Part shown: positions 27,212-39,089 of the stretch, piece after piece | Position numbering within the stretch: position 1 is the first letter of the stretch | Layout: every line of letters starts with the position of its first letter | Assembly (NCBI RefSeq): GCF_021864535.1 | Contig: NZ_JAKJIC010000005.1 | Coordinates: forward strand, 1 to 64,000 | Direction: 5' to 3' | Length of the DNA: 64,000 bases | Source of the DNA: Oryzibacter oryziterrae | GTDB lineage: Bacteria; Pseudomonadota; Alphaproteobacteria; Rhizobiales; Pleomorphomonadaceae | Made by a program: the position numbers and the translations under genes | The notes under the pieces: model-generated | Database searches by the model: none | The model's input: the letters and a program-made list of their open reading frames with translations, nothing else | Told to the model about the DNA's origin: nothing

Positions 27212-27336
27212 GTGCGCGTCAATGAAAGATGCCCGGGAAAGCTTTTCCAGGAGCATGGGTTTTATTGACAAAACTGCCGCAGCGGCCTTCGGGATCGGCG
27301 CGGCCAAGAACCATCTGAAGAAGGACTGGCACGACC

Positions 27337-27651
27337 ATGTTCGCAGTAATCAAGACCGGCGGCAAGCAGTACAAGGTTGCCGTTGACGACACGTTCGAAA
27401 TCGAAAAGCTTGAAGTCGAGACCGGCACCACGGTCACCTTCGACGAAGTGCTCGCCGTTGGCGGCGAAGCTGGCCTGACCCTCGGGGCTCCGACGGTTGC
27501 CGGCGCCACCGTGACGGCTGAAGTCGTCGAGCAGACCCGCGGCCCGAAGGTCATCTCCTTCAAGAAGCGCCGCCGCCAGAACTCCAAGCGCAAGCGCGGC
27601 CACCGTCAGCTGCTGACGGTCGTGAAGATCACCGGCATCAACGCCGCCTGA
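27337..27651 (+). CDS. rplU: 50S ribosomal protein L21
   Basis: A 104-residue ribosomal protein with the family opening [14 protein letters not shown] and the basic RNA-binding block [20 protein letters not shown]. It binds 23S rRNA in the large subunit. First gene of the conserved rplU-rpmA pair ahead of obgE. Confidence 0.98.
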   Translation: MFAVIKTGGKQYKVAVDDTFEIEKLEVETGTTVTFDEVLAVGGEAGLTLGAPTVAGATVTAEVVEQTRGPKVISFKKRRRQNSKRKRGHRQLLTVVKITGINAA

Positions 27652-27773
27652 GACAGATCAATGGGTCCCGAAGCTTTCACTGCTGTCGGGATCTGACCAC
27701 AACAACGCCTAGAGAACGTTTCGAGCGAGAACCGCTCCGTTCCGGGTGAAACAGGAACTGAAGGAGTTATCCC

Positions 27774-28049
27774 ATGGCTCACAAAAAGGCAGGCGGTTCG
27801 TCCCGCAACGGTCGTGATACGGCCGGTCGTCGCCTCGGCGTGAAGAAGTTCGGCGGCGAAGCCGTCATCCCGGGCAACATCATCATTCGTCAGCGTGGCA
27901 CCCAATGGCACCCGGGTTCCAACGTCGGCATGGGCACCGATCACACGATCTTCGCCCTCTGCGAAGGCAATGTGTCCTTCGCCACCAAGACCAACGGACG
28001 GGTCTATGTATCCGTTCTCCCGACGACGACGGCCGCAGCAGCAGAGTAA
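27774..28049 (+). CDS. rpmA: 50S ribosomal protein L27
   Basis: A 91-residue protein with the N-terminal [15 protein letters not shown] tail that reaches the peptidyl-transferase centre and the core [31 protein letters not shown] precedes the ATG. It follows rplU by 122 bp and ends at a strong terminator. Confidence 0.98.
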   Translation: MAHKKAGGSSRNGRDTAGRRLGVKKFGGEAVIPGNIIIRQRGTQWHPGSNVGMGTDHTIFALCEGNVSFATKTNGRVYVSVLPTTTAAAAE

Positions 28050-28127
28050 CGCCGAATGGTCTCTGAGTGGCCTGCCGGCGTCCCACGGACCCCGGTAGAC
28101 CGCTCGCGATCCACGCGCGCAATCGAC

Positions 28128-28163
28128 AGGGGAAGTGGGATGCCACTTCCCCTGAATTCGTTT
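28128..28163 (+). terminator. terminator after rplU-rpmA
   Basis: GGGGAAGTGG (28129-28138) and CCACTTCCCC (28143-28152) form a perfect 10-bp stem with a GATG loop, followed by a T-containing tail ending in GTTT. Read-through to the downstream GNAT genes is possible. Confidence 0.7.
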
Positions 28164-28182
28164 CAAGCGCGAGGATGGACCT

Positions 28183-28884
28183 ATGTCCGAGGTGAGAGAC
28201 AGTGATCAGTACGAGAGCTTAATTGGCGAGGCCGGCGACAGGGCGATTCATCGACCGACCAAAGGCCTCGTGATCGAGACGCAGCGCCTCATTCTCCGTG
28301 CCCCCAAGGCCGAGGATGCCATGGCGATCGTGCTTCTGGCCGACAATGCGGCCGTGGCGCGCAACCTGGTGGGCATGCCCCACCCTTACAGGATCGAGCA
28401 CGCCTTCGAATGGATCGACGAGGATCCCGGCGAAGGCGGGCAGAAGCACCTGATCTGCCTGAAGGGTGCCAATGGAACGGCAACGCCGATCGGTGCGGTC
28501 ACGCTGGATTTCAGGCGTGGCGCTCGCATCCCGACACTCGGCTGCTGGTTCGGCGAGGTCCACTGGGGACGCGGATTTGCCACGGAGGCCTGCCACGCCG
28601 TCATCGATTATGCTTTCCTGCATCAGGGTCACGACAAGCTGTCGTTCACCTGCCGGGTGACCAATCAGCCTGGTCGGCGGGTGATCGAGAAGTGCGGTTT
28701 CCAGCTGGCCGCTCAGGAGCTGGGCAACGCACGCTACCAGGGCGCCGTGGTGCCGGTCGACCGGTTCCAGATCGAACGGCGGACCTGGGAAAGCCTGAGG
28801 GCCTGGGAGCCGCTGCGTCTGCATCGGCGGACCGAAGATGAAATCGGCGGCCTGACCACACGTGGTCTGGCAGTCGCCGAGTGA
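28183..28884 (+). CDS. GNAT family N-acetyltransferase (RimJ/RimL type)
   Basis: A 233-residue acetyltransferase. The core runs from about residue 30 (TQRLILRAPKAEDAMAIVLLADNAAVARNLVGMPHPY) through IPTLGCWFGEVHWGRGFATEACHAVIDYAF, which contains the acetyl-CoA loop, to VIEKCGFQLA. An N-terminal tail of about 27 residues and a C-terminal extension of about 50 residues (SLRAWEPLRLHRRTEDE...) are additions to the fold. The substrate, possibly a protein N-terminus, is unknown. First of two adjacent GNAT genes, a pair often found before obgE in Rhizobiales. Confidence 0.88.
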   Translation: MSEVRDSDQYESLIGEAGDRAIHRPTKGLVIETQRLILRAPKAEDAMAIVLLADNAAVARNLVGMPHPYRIEHAFEWIDEDPGEGGQKHLICLKGANGTATPIGAVTLDFRRGARIPTLGCWFGEVHWGRGFATEACHAVIDYAFLHQGHDKLSFTCRVTNQPGRRVIEKCGFQLAAQELGNARYQGAVVPVDRFQIERRTWESLRAWEPLRLHRRTEDEIGGLTTRGLAVAE

Positions 28885-28895
28885 TGGGATGAAGG

Positions 28896-29498
28896 ATGCG
28901 CGTAATCACGGGGACTTTCGGGGGGAACCGCAACCGGGCACCGTTGGAGCCGACACTCCACACGGCACGCCTGGTCTTGCGCCCCCTGGAGGTGGGGGAT
29001 CGCCGGGCGATCACCGAGTATCTGTGTGACCGCGACGTCTCGCGCTGGCTGGTCCGCGTGCCCTTTCCTTATCGCCTGGTGGACGCCGACGCCTTCATCG
29101 AACAATGCCGCATCACCGGCCGCATGGGCACGGCCCTGACCCTCGGGCTGACGCTGCCGAACGATCCTGAGGCGCGCATCTTCGGCGTGGTCGCGTTGCA
29201 CAGCCTTGATATGGAACCCGAATTCGGCTTCTGGCTGGCCCAGCCCTTCTGGGGGCGCGGCTTGATGAGCGAGGCCGCCGAAGCGCTGCTCGCCTTCGCT
29301 TATGCCAATCTGCCCATCGATACCGTCATATCCGGCGCCTTTGCCGGCAATCAGGCCTCGCTGGCCATTCAGGCGCGCCAGGGCTTCAAGGTGATCGGCC
29401 AGAGCCGCAAGCTCTCTCTCGCCGAAGGGGTGATGCTCGACCATGTCGACACCAGCCTCGACCGCGCGGCCCATGCCGGACGGCAGCCGCGACCGTGA
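28896..29498 (+). CDS. GNAT family N-acetyltransferase
   Basis: A 200-residue RimJ/RimL-like acetyltransferase: TARLVLRPLEVGDRRAITEYLCDRDVSRWLVRVPFPYRLVDADAFI, then EFGFWLAQPFWGRGLMSEAAEALLAFAYANLP containing the acetyl-CoA site, then ASLAIQARQGFKVIG. It lies 11 bp after the preceding GNAT gene, so the pair is probably one transcript. The start is slightly uncertain because the purine-rich stretch in front of ATG 28896 is very close. Confidence 0.87.
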   Translation: MRVITGTFGGNRNRAPLEPTLHTARLVLRPLEVGDRRAITEYLCDRDVSRWLVRVPFPYRLVDADAFIEQCRITGRMGTALTLGLTLPNDPEARIFGVVALHSLDMEPEFGFWLAQPFWGRGLMSEAAEALLAFAYANLPIDTVISGAFAGNQASLAIQARQGFKVIGQSRKLSLAEGVMLDHVDTSLDRAAHAGRQPRP

Positions 29499-29595
29499 AG
29501 CTTGGCGCTTTTGCCTGAAAAAGGCGTTCAATTTCGTCCCGCTTTGATCTAATAACCCACGTTCGGCCAGCCTGCGGGCGCCGCACCCCAAATAG

Positions 29596-31863
<2,268 letters not shown>

Positions 31864-31867
<4 letters not shown>

Positions 31868-33150
31868 GCGCTGTCGCCATCTCCGCCGACACCGATCTCG
31901 ACACGCAGATGACCGCCCTCGGTCGGCGCGCCCGCGCCGCCGCGCGGCGCCTCGCTGTCGCCAGCACGGACGAGAAGCGTCAGGCGCTCGGCGCCATGGC
32001 CACCGCCATCCGCGCCGGCGCCGCCGACATTCTCGCCGCCAACGCCGTCGACCTCGCCGCCATGAAGGCGAATGGCGTCGCCGCCTCTTTCATCGATCGC
32101 GGCACGCTCAACCCGGCGCGTGTCGAAGCCATTGCCGCGGCGCTGGACGAAATCGCCGCCCTGCCCGATCCGGTCGGTCGCGTTCTCGCCGCCTGGGACC
32201 GCCCCAATGGTCTCAAGATCGAGCGCGTCGCCACTCCGCTCGGCGTCATCGGCATCATCTTCGAGAGCCGTCCCAACGTGACGGCGGACGCCGGCGCCCT
32301 CAGCCTGATGGCCGGCAATGCCGCCATCCTGCGCTGCGGCTCCGACAGCTATGCCTCCTCCGAGGCCATCCTCAAGGCCCTGCACGCGGGTCTGCGCGCC
32401 GCCGGCCTGCCCGAGGACGCCATCCAGCTGGTGCCGACCCGCGACCGCGCCGCCGTCGGCCTGATGCTCGGCGGCCTCTCCGGCTGCATCGACGTGATCG
32501 TGCCGCGCGGCGGCAAGTCGCTGGTGGCGCGCGTGCAGTCCGAAGCCCGCGTTCCCGTCTTCGCCCATCTCGAAGGCATCTGCCATGTCTATGTGGACAA
32601 GGCCGCCGACCTCGACATGGCCGTGGCCGTAACCACCAACGCCAAGCTGCGCCGCACCGGCGTCTGCGGTTCGGCCGAAACCCTGCTGGTCGACCGCGCC
32701 GTTGCCGACAGCCATCTGGTCCCGATTCTCTCGTCTCTGAGCGCCAACGGCTGCGAGATCCGCGGCACTGCCGAGGTCATCGCCCGCTTCCCCGCCGCTG
32801 TCCCGGCCAGCGAGGCCGACTGGTCGACCGAGTATCTCGATGCCATCATCTCGGTGAAGCTGGTGGACGGCGTCGGTGAGGCGATCGAGCATATCGAGAC
32901 CCATGGCTCGCACCACACCGAGAGCATCATCACCGCCGATCCCGCGGCAGCCGAGCGTTTCCTCAACGAGATCGATTCGGCCATTGTCATGCACAATGCC
33001 TCCACACAGTTCGCCGATGGCGGCGAGTTCGGCATGGGCGCCGAGATCGGCATCGCCACCGGCAAGATGCATGCGCGCGGTCCCGTCGGCGTCGAGCAGC
33101 TGACGAGCTTCAAGTATCGCGTGCACGGCACCGGTCAGCTGAGGCCCTGA
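31864..33150 (+). CDS. proA: glutamate-5-semialdehyde dehydrogenase
   Basis: A 428-residue NADPH-dependent gamma-glutamyl phosphate reductase, second step of proline synthesis. Landmarks are [29 protein letters not shown], the catalytic C268 in [13 protein letters not shown], and [12 protein letters not shown]. The start overlaps the proB stop and the stop overlaps the nadD start (TGATG), so proB, proA and nadD are translationally coupled. Confidence 0.98.
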
Positions 33151-33770
33151 TGTCCACAAGGCCACGCCTGCCGCCCACCCTGCCCGGCATGACCGTCGGG
33201 CTGTTCGGAGGATCGTTCAATCCTCCGCACGAAGGGCATGCGCACGTGGCCAGGCTCGCCCTCATGGAACTCGGTCTCGACCGCATCTGGTGGCTGGTGA
33301 CCCCCGGCAATCCGCTGAAGGACGTGAGCGGCCTGCCATCCATCGAGAATCGCCTGGCGGCGGTTCGCCGCATCGCCCGCCACCCGCGGGCGGTGGTGAC
33401 CGACCTCGAGGCGCGGCTCGGAACGCGCTACACGGTCGACCTCGTCCGTCGTCTCACCCGGCTGCGCCCGCATGTGCGCTTCGTCCTGGTGATCGGCGCC
33501 GACAACTGGGCGAGCTTTCACCGCTGGGGCGGCTGGCAGGACATTGCCGCCCGCGTCGCCATCGCGGTGATCGACCGTCCCGGCGCCACCTTTCGGGCCC
33601 TGGCCTCGCCGGCGGCCCGCCGCTACGCAACCCGCCGTCTGCCGGAACGTCAGGCGGCGCACCTTTCCACCCGGCCCTTGCCCGCCTGGACCTTCCTTGC
33701 GGGACACAAGGTGCCGATCTCTTCGACCGCGCTGCGCGGGATGACGAAAGCAGGACGGCAGCCGTCTTGA
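33150..33770 (+). CDS. nadD: nicotinate-nucleotide adenylyltransferase
   Basis: A 206-residue enzyme that adenylates nicotinate mononucleotide in NAD synthesis. The nucleotidyltransferase motif is GLFGGSFNPPHEGHAHVA at residues 17-34, the substrate loop is VIGADNWASFHRWGGWQDI, and the C-terminal ISSTALRGM matches I-S-S-T-x-x-R. Start at the TGATG overlap with proA. Confidence 0.96.
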   Translation: MSTRPRLPPTLPGMTVGLFGGSFNPPHEGHAHVARLALMELGLDRIWWLVTPGNPLKDVSGLPSIENRLAAVRRIARHPRAVVTDLEARLGTRYTVDLVRRLTRLRPHVRFVLVIGADNWASFHRWGGWQDIAARVAIAVIDRPGATFRALASPAARRYATRRLPERQAAHLSTRPLPAWTFLAGHKVPISSTALRGMTKAGRQPS

Positions 33771-33865
33771 AATCGTCGCCCGACCGGCGCATCCTGATCC
33801 TGTGTCCGGCGCTCGCGCAAGGGTGCGCGCTCCGTCCGGGCCGACCATGAGGTGACCCCCTGAGC

Positions 33866-34294
33866 ATGACCTTCTCTCTTGAAGGCGCTGAAGTGAGCGC
33901 AACTCACGACTTCGTCCCTGCCGCGTTGCCGGTCATGGCCGAAGATATCACCCCCGAAGCCCTGCTGGCCGCCGTTCTCGCGAGCCTCGACAATGCCAAG
34001 GCTGAGGAAATCGTCGCCATCGACGTTGCCGCGAAGACCCCCATCACCGACCACATGGTCGTCTGCTCGGGCCGTTCGCATCGCCATGTGGGCGCCATCG
34101 CCGATCATCTGCTGAAGGACCTCAAGGATGGCGGCTTCGGCACGGCCACCGCCGAGGGCCAGACCACGTGCGACTGGGTGCTGATCGACGCCGGCGACGT
34201 CATCGTGCATGTTTTCCGTCCGGAAGTGCGGCAGTTCTACAATCTCGAGAAGATGTGGGCAGCCGATCCGGCTCCGGTGACCGGTCGCGGTTGA
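33866..34294 (+). CDS. rsfS: ribosome silencing factor RsfS
   Basis: A 142-residue RsfS/Iojap protein that binds L14 and blocks subunit joining. Core: LASLDNAKAEEIVAIDVAAKTPITDHMVVCSGRSHRHVGAIADHLLKDL...DWVLIDAGDVIVHVFRPEVRQFYNLEKMWA. The N-terminal 28 residues are outside the conserved fold, so the start is the least certain part. It stands in its usual place between nadD and rlmH. Confidence 0.95.
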   Translation: MTFSLEGAEVSATHDFVPAALPVMAEDITPEALLAAVLASLDNAKAEEIVAIDVAAKTPITDHMVVCSGRSHRHVGAIADHLLKDLKDGGFGTATAEGQTTCDWVLIDAGDVIVHVFRPEVRQFYNLEKMWAADPAPVTGRG

Positions 34295-34408
34295 CCGTTG
34301 CCGCCGGCCGCGTGACGCGATGCGGTTGACGTGACGGCGCCTTTGCGAAATACCCCTGCACGGAGCCTCAAGCTCCGTCCAATGGGTTTGTGTCGCCGGG
34401 GCCTCATC

Positions 34409-34891
34409 ATGCGCATAGCCATTCACGCGGTGGGAAAGCTGAAGTCGGGTCCGGAGCGCGAGCTCGCCGATCGCTATGTCGATCGAGCGGACAAGTCCGG
34501 GCGCGCCATCGGCATATCAGGCGTTTCCAGTCGTGAGTATATCGAGAGCCGGGCGCGCGAAGCTCTTCAGCGCAAGGATGAGGAAGCGCGCGAACTCCTG
34601 GCGGACCTGCCGCAGGGCGCCCTCCTCATTGCGCTCGACGAACGCGGCGATTCGCCGACCTCCGAACGCTTTGCCGGCCTTCTCGGAGAGGCCCGCGATC
34701 GCGGTACCCCCCAGGCCGTGCTGCTCATCGGCGGCCCGGACGGGCACGGACAGGAACTGTTGTCGCGTGCCGGTCACCGGATTTCTTTCGGCCGACTGAC
34801 CTGGCCGCACCAAATCGTCCGCATTCTCGCCGCAGAGCAGATCTATCGTGCCATCACTATCCTGAGCGGGCACCCCTATCATCGTGCTTGA
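34409..34891 (+). CDS. rlmH: 23S rRNA (pseudouridine1915-N3)-methyltransferase RlmH
   Basis: A 160-residue SPOUT methyltransferase that modifies helix 69 of 23S rRNA. It has the knot region LLIGGPDGHG, the conserved FGRLTWPHQIVRILAAEQIYRAITILSGHPYHRA tail, and the usual length of about 160. ATG 34409 begins the family's MRIxIxAVGKLK; the open frame starts earlier at 34331 but that extension is not conserved. Confidence 0.97.
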   Translation: MRIAIHAVGKLKSGPERELADRYVDRADKSGRAIGISGVSSREYIESRAREALQRKDEEARELLADLPQGALLIALDERGDSPTSERFAGLLGEARDRGTPQAVLLIGGPDGHGQELLSRAGHRISFGRLTWPHQIVRILAAEQIYRAITILSGHPYHRA

Positions 34892-34998
34892 CCCCTGTTA
34901 TGGTTGACAGGTCGTTAACGCGGCGATGCTAGGTTTGCTGCGACTATAGTACTGAACTGCGCCACACATCGCGGGAGCACGAAGGCTGGCGGGCCTTC

Positions 34999-36408
34999 AT
35001 GCGCCTGACACCAAGAGACAGACCGCCAGCAAGACTTTCGATGCCGCCTTGGGGCCGAAGCCTGTTGACCTCCATGCGCGCCGCCACCGCGGCGACGCTT
35101 GTGCTCGCCTTGCCTCCCTCCGTGGGGCAGGCGCAGGAGACGGCTGCCGCCGTGAGTGCTTACGCTCCCGCGACGGACCTGTCGGCGAGCGCCGCCACCC
35201 GCGATCCCTCGCTCATCGAATCGGAGCAGGCCCTCAAGGGCACCGAGCTCGACAAGCTGCGCAAGGACATGGAACTGTCCGCCGACCGGCAGGCCGAGAT
35301 CGCCGCCGAGATCGCCGGCCTCTCCAAGGACCAGCAGACCCTCACCGATCAGTTGATGACCACGGCCGCCAAGGTTCAGACCCTTGAGCAGTCCATCTCC
35401 GAAAGCGAGGAGCGCCTGGCCCGCAACAGTGCCAACGAGGCCACCATCCGCGCCTCGCTGGTCAGCCGCCGGGCCGTGCTGATCGAGGTGCTCGCCACCG
35501 CCCAGCGCATCGGTCGCCGCCCGCCGCCGGCCCTGGTCGTCTCCCCCGATGACGCCCTGAAGGCCGTCCGCTCGGCCATCATCCTCGGCGCCGTGCTGCC
35601 CGAGATCCGCACGGAAGCCGAGGCGCTCGAAGGAAATCTCTCGGCGCTCGTCTCCGTGCGCCAGCAGGCCGAAGCCGAACGCGATCGCCTGAAGGCCTCC
35701 GCGATCGCCATAGCCGAGGAGCATCAGCGCCTGGCCCTTCTCAGCGAGGAGAAGAAGAAACTTGCCGAAAGTCGCCGCACGGACCTCGAGGCCGAGCGCG
35801 CCAAGGCCGAATCACTGGCGGCCAATGCCCGCACTCTCGAAGAATTGATCGCCGGATTGGACCGCCAGCTCAAGGCCGCGCGCCGGGCACAAGGGCTCGA
35901 CGGGCTGCAGGCGGGCGAGACGCCGCAGAAGCCGGATCAGACCGGCCGGCTGCAGCCGGCCATGCCCTTCGCCGAGGCCAGGGGGAAATTGCTTATGCCG
36001 GTCAGGGGTGTAGCGATCCAGTCCTATGGCGACGACAACGGTCTTGGCGGCTTGTCACAGGGAATTTCCGTGGCAACGCGCGCCGGCGCGCAAGTCACGG
36101 CCCCGGCCGACGGCCGCGTTGTTTACGCTGGCCCGTTCCGGGCCTACGGCCAACTCTTGATCCTGGATGCAGGCGACGGATATCATGTGGTATTGGCCGG
36201 AATGGAACGCTTGGATGTGAACCTCGACCAGTTTGTCCTGACAGGCGAACCGGTAGGGGTGATGGGCAATCAGAGACTGGCAAGTGCGACCGCGCCCGAC
36301 GCCAGTCTGGCACAGCCCGTGCTTTATGTTGAATTCAGGAAAGATGGCACTTCGATCGATCCATCACCATGGTGGGTCGCTTCGCAGGATCGGAAGGTTG
36401 GCGGATGA
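34999..36408 (+). CDS. EnvC-like murein hydrolase activator with degenerate LytM (M23) domain
   Basis: A protein of up to 469 residues with a signal-like hydrophobic stretch (MRAATAATLVLALPPSVGQA), so the real start may be ATG 35041 or 35074. Residues of about 75-300 form a coiled coil rich in Glu/Lys/Ala. The C-terminal LytM domain (about 335-465) lacks the zinc-binding histidines: the usual H-x-G-x-D position reads GLSQGISVATR, and the H-x-H strand reads YHVVLAG. This matches EnvC-type activators, which switch on amidases in division septa rather than cut peptidoglycan. Its stop overlaps ctpA. Confidence 0.88.
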   Translation: MRLTPRDRPPARLSMPPWGRSLLTSMRAATAATLVLALPPSVGQAQETAAAVSAYAPATDLSASAATRDPSLIESEQALKGTELDKLRKDMELSADRQAEIAAEIAGLSKDQQTLTDQLMTTAAKVQTLEQSISESEERLARNSANEATIRASLVSRRAVLIEVLATAQRIGRRPPPALVVSPDDALKAVRSAIILGAVLPEIRTEAEALEGNLSALVSVRQQAEAERDRLKASAIAIAEEHQRLALLSEEKKKLAESRRTDLEAERAKAESLAANARTLEELIAGLDRQLKAARRAQGLDGLQAGETPQKPDQTGRLQPAMPFAEARGKLLMPVRGVAIQSYGDDNGLGGLSQGISVATRAGAQVTAPADGRVVYAGPFRAYGQLLILDAGDGYHVVLAGMERLDVNLDQFVLTGEPVGVMGNQRLASATAPDASLAQPVLYVEFRKDGTSIDPSPWWVASQDRKVGG

Positions 36409-37739
36409 TCAAGAAACTATCGCTTCTCGCTGCAGGCGCCCTGCTCGGCTCCGGGCTTACCACCTTGGCGCTCAGCGGGCACATACCGATGCTCGGCTCA
36501 GCGGTTGCGGCCAGTGTGGACACCTATCGCGAACTCAATCTGTTCGGCGATGTCTTCGAACGTATCCGTTCGGATTACGTCGAGGAGCCCAACGAGAACT
36601 CGCTGGTGGAAGCAGCCATCAATGGCATGCTGACCTCGCTCGATCCGCATTCGAGCTATATGAATGCCAAGAATTACGAGGACATGCAGGTCCAGACCAA
36701 GGGTGAGTTCGGCGGCCTCGGCATCGAAGTCACCATGGAGGACGGCATCGTCAAGGTCGTCACCCCGATCGACGGCACGCCGGCGACCAAGGCCGGCATC
36801 CTCGCGGGCGACTTCATCACCGCCATCGACGGCACCGACATCCAGGGCATGACCCTGCAGCAGGCCGTCGACAAGATGCGCGGCCCGGTCAACTCGGCCA
36901 TCACGCTCACCGTCCAGCGCAAGGGCACCGACAAGCCCTTCGACGTCAAGATCATCCGCGACGTCATCCGCGTGCAGTCGGTGCGCTTCGAAGTGAAGGA
37001 CGATGTGGGCTACATCCGCATCTCCCAGTTCACCGCCCAGACCTTCGACGGCCTCAAGACCTCGATCGACAAGATCAAGGCCGCCGTGCCCGCCGACAAG
37101 CTGAAGGGTTACGTGCTCGACCTGCGCAACAACCCGGGCGGCCTGCTCGACCAGGCGATCTCGGTGTCCGACAGCTTCCTCGACAAGGGCGAAATCGTCT
37201 CCACCCGCGGTCGCCATGACGCCGACACCCGTCGCTATGCGGCAAAGGTCGGCGAGCTGGTCGACAACAAGCCGGTGATCGTGCTGGTGAACGGCGGTTC
37301 GGCCTCGGCGTCCGAGATCGTCGCCGGTGCGCTGCAGGATCATCGCCGCGCGACCATCCTGGGCACCCGTACCTTCGGCAAGGGGTCGGTGCAGACCATC
37401 ATCCCGCTCGGCAGCAATGGCGCCATCCGCCTGACCACGGCGCGCTACTACACGCCGTCGGGCAATTCGATCCAGGCCAAGGGCATCCACCCCGATATCG
37501 AGGTGCTGCAGGACCTGCCGGACGAGCTCAAGGACAAGGTGACGGAGACCAAGGGCGAAGCCAGCCTGCCCGGTCATCTGAAGTCGGAAACCCAGGGCGC
37601 CGAAGGCTCGGGCAGCCAGGCCTATGTGCCGCCCGATGCGTCCAAGGACAAGCAGCTCAACATGGCGCTCGACCTGCTGCGCGGCCTGCAGGCCAACGCC
37701 GCCTTCCCGCCCAAGGGCGACGATCCCGTTCCGAACTGA
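36405..37739 (+). CDS. ctpA: S41 family C-terminal processing peptidase
   Basis: A 444-residue periplasmic protease with an N-terminal signal/anchor (KKLSLLAAGALLGSGLTTLAL), a PDZ domain (about residues 92-172) and the S41 catalytic domain. The Ser-Lys dyad is S301 in GGSASASEI and K326 in TFGKGSVQ, 25 residues apart as in other Prc/CtpA enzymes. Likely substrates are peptidoglycan hydrolases or lipoproteins. ATG 36405 overlaps the EnvC stop (ATGA), suggesting a joint role in envelope remodelling. Confidence 0.96.
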   Translation: MIKKLSLLAAGALLGSGLTTLALSGHIPMLGSAVAASVDTYRELNLFGDVFERIRSDYVEEPNENSLVEAAINGMLTSLDPHSSYMNAKNYEDMQVQTKGEFGGLGIEVTMEDGIVKVVTPIDGTPATKAGILAGDFITAIDGTDIQGMTLQQAVDKMRGPVNSAITLTVQRKGTDKPFDVKIIRDVIRVQSVRFEVKDDVGYIRISQFTAQTFDGLKTSIDKIKAAVPADKLKGYVLDLRNNPGGLLDQAISVSDSFLDKGEIVSTRGRHDADTRRYAAKVGELVDNKPVIVLVNGGSASASEIVAGALQDHRRATILGTRTFGKGSVQTIIPLGSNGAIRLTTARYYTPSGNSIQAKGIHPDIEVLQDLPDELKDKVTETKGEASLPGHLKSETQGAEGSGSQAYVPPDASKDKQLNMALDLLRGLQANAAFPPKGDDPVPN

Positions 37740-37763
37740 TCCTTCGGCACATTGCAATCCAGG

Positions 37764-37797
37764 AAAACCGGGCCTCGCGCCCGGTTTTCGTCTTCTT
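37764..37797 (+). terminator. terminator after ctpA
   Basis: AAAACCGGGC (37764-37773) pairs with GCCCGGTTTT (37779-37788) around a CTCGC loop, followed by CGTCTTCTTG. It separates the envC-ctpA unit from the deacetylase/Nudix unit. Confidence 0.88.
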
Positions 37798-37925
37798 GTC
37801 CGCAGTTCCCGTCGGTGGCGGCATACCGAAGCGTACCGATATGATCTAGAATCCTCGCGAATCAGACGCGAGAAACGATCAGGCTCGCGCATTTTGAACG
37901 CCAAGGGAGCTTTCGAGCCAAAGCG

Positions 37926-39080
37926 ATGAACGATCTCAGCGCGCCCCTGGGCTTCAAGGATCCAGGCAACGACAAGCGCAAGCCGCCCTTTGGCACGATT
38001 GCGGCGCTGTCCGTGGTCAGCATTCTGGCCGCCCTGATCGTCTGGCTCGTGGTGGTCAACGATCCGCTCGGCGGTCAGCCGGTCGCCCTCGTCAAGATCG
38101 AGAATGTCGACATGACCGTCGACAAGAACGAGATCGCCACCGTCGGCGTCAAGTCGAGCACTGGCGAGCTGCTGCCGCCGGCAACCGCGGACGATCCGGC
38201 CAAGACCGGCGATGGCACAACGCCGCCCGAGGGCGGGGTCGACATCCACACCGTCGACGGCAGCCTCGCGGACGTCAAGTTGCCGGTCGATCCGGATCCC
38301 GATCTTGTCGAACGGATCGCCTATGGCCCGCTGCCCAGGATCGGCGAGGATGGCCGCCGCCCCGTCGACGTCTACGCCCGACCGGTCCCGAGCTTTGTCG
38401 GCGCCTCCCCCAAGATCGTCATCATCGTCGGCGACCTCGGTCTCAGCCAGAATGGCACGCAAGCCGCCTTGCAACAGCTACCGCCCCAGGTGACGCTGGC
38501 CTTCGCGCCCTATGGCGCCAGCCTCGACCGCTGGACCCAGAAGGCCCGGCAGGACGGTCATGAGTTGCTGCTGCAAGTGCCGCTAGAACCCTTCGACTAT
38601 CCCGACAACGATCCCGGCGAAAACACGCTGCTGACCACCAACACCGCCGACAAGAACCTCGACGACCTGCATTTCTTCATGACCAAGATCACCACCTATG
38701 TGGGGATCATCAACTACATGGGCGGGCGTTTCACGGCGGATCCCAACTCCATGGACTCGCTCATGGGCGAGGTCGCCACGCGCGGCCTCATGTATGTGGA
38801 TGACTCCAGTTCCGCCCGCAGCCTCGCCGATCAGGCCGCCGCCAAGCGGCAGACGCCCTTCGCCAAGGCCGATGTGGTGATCGACGCCATTCCCGTGCCC
38901 AACGAAATCGGCGGTCGTCTGGCCCAGCTTGAACAGATCGCCCGCACCCGTGGCCTTGCCATCGGCGTCGCCTCCGGTCGCCCCGTGACCATCAAGGAAG
39001 TGTCCAGCTGGGCCAAGACGCTGGACGCCCGCGGCATCACCATCGTGCCGATCACCGCCGCCCTGCAGAAAGCCGGATGA
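37926..39080 (+). CDS. divergent polysaccharide deacetylase family protein (YibQ/DUF610)
   Basis: A 384-residue protein with one N-terminal transmembrane helix (TIAALSVVSILAALIVWLVVV), a Pro/Asp-rich linker, and a C-terminal divergent polysaccharide deacetylase domain starting at PKIVIIVGDLGLSQNGTQAALQQLPPQVTLAFAPYG and ending in SSWAKTLDARGITIVPITAAL. Homologues sit next to envC and ctpA in most proteobacteria. Activity has not been defined for the family as far as I know, so I give no gene symbol. Confidence 0.9.
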   Translation: MNDLSAPLGFKDPGNDKRKPPFGTIAALSVVSILAALIVWLVVVNDPLGGQPVALVKIENVDMTVDKNEIATVGVKSSTGELLPPATADDPAKTGDGTTPPEGGVDIHTVDGSLADVKLPVDPDPDLVERIAYGPLPRIGEDGRRPVDVYARPVPSFVGASPKIVIIVGDLGLSQNGTQAALQQLPPQVTLAFAPYGASLDRWTQKARQDGHELLLQVPLEPFDYPDNDPGENTLLTTNTADKNLDDLHFFMTKITTYVGIINYMGGRFTADPNSMDSLMGEVATRGLMYVDDSSSARSLADQAAAKRQTPFAKADVVIDAIPVPNEIGGRLAQLEQIARTRGLAIGVASGRPVTIKEVSSWAKTLDARGITIVPITAALQKAG

Positions 39081-39089
39081 CCTCGAACC

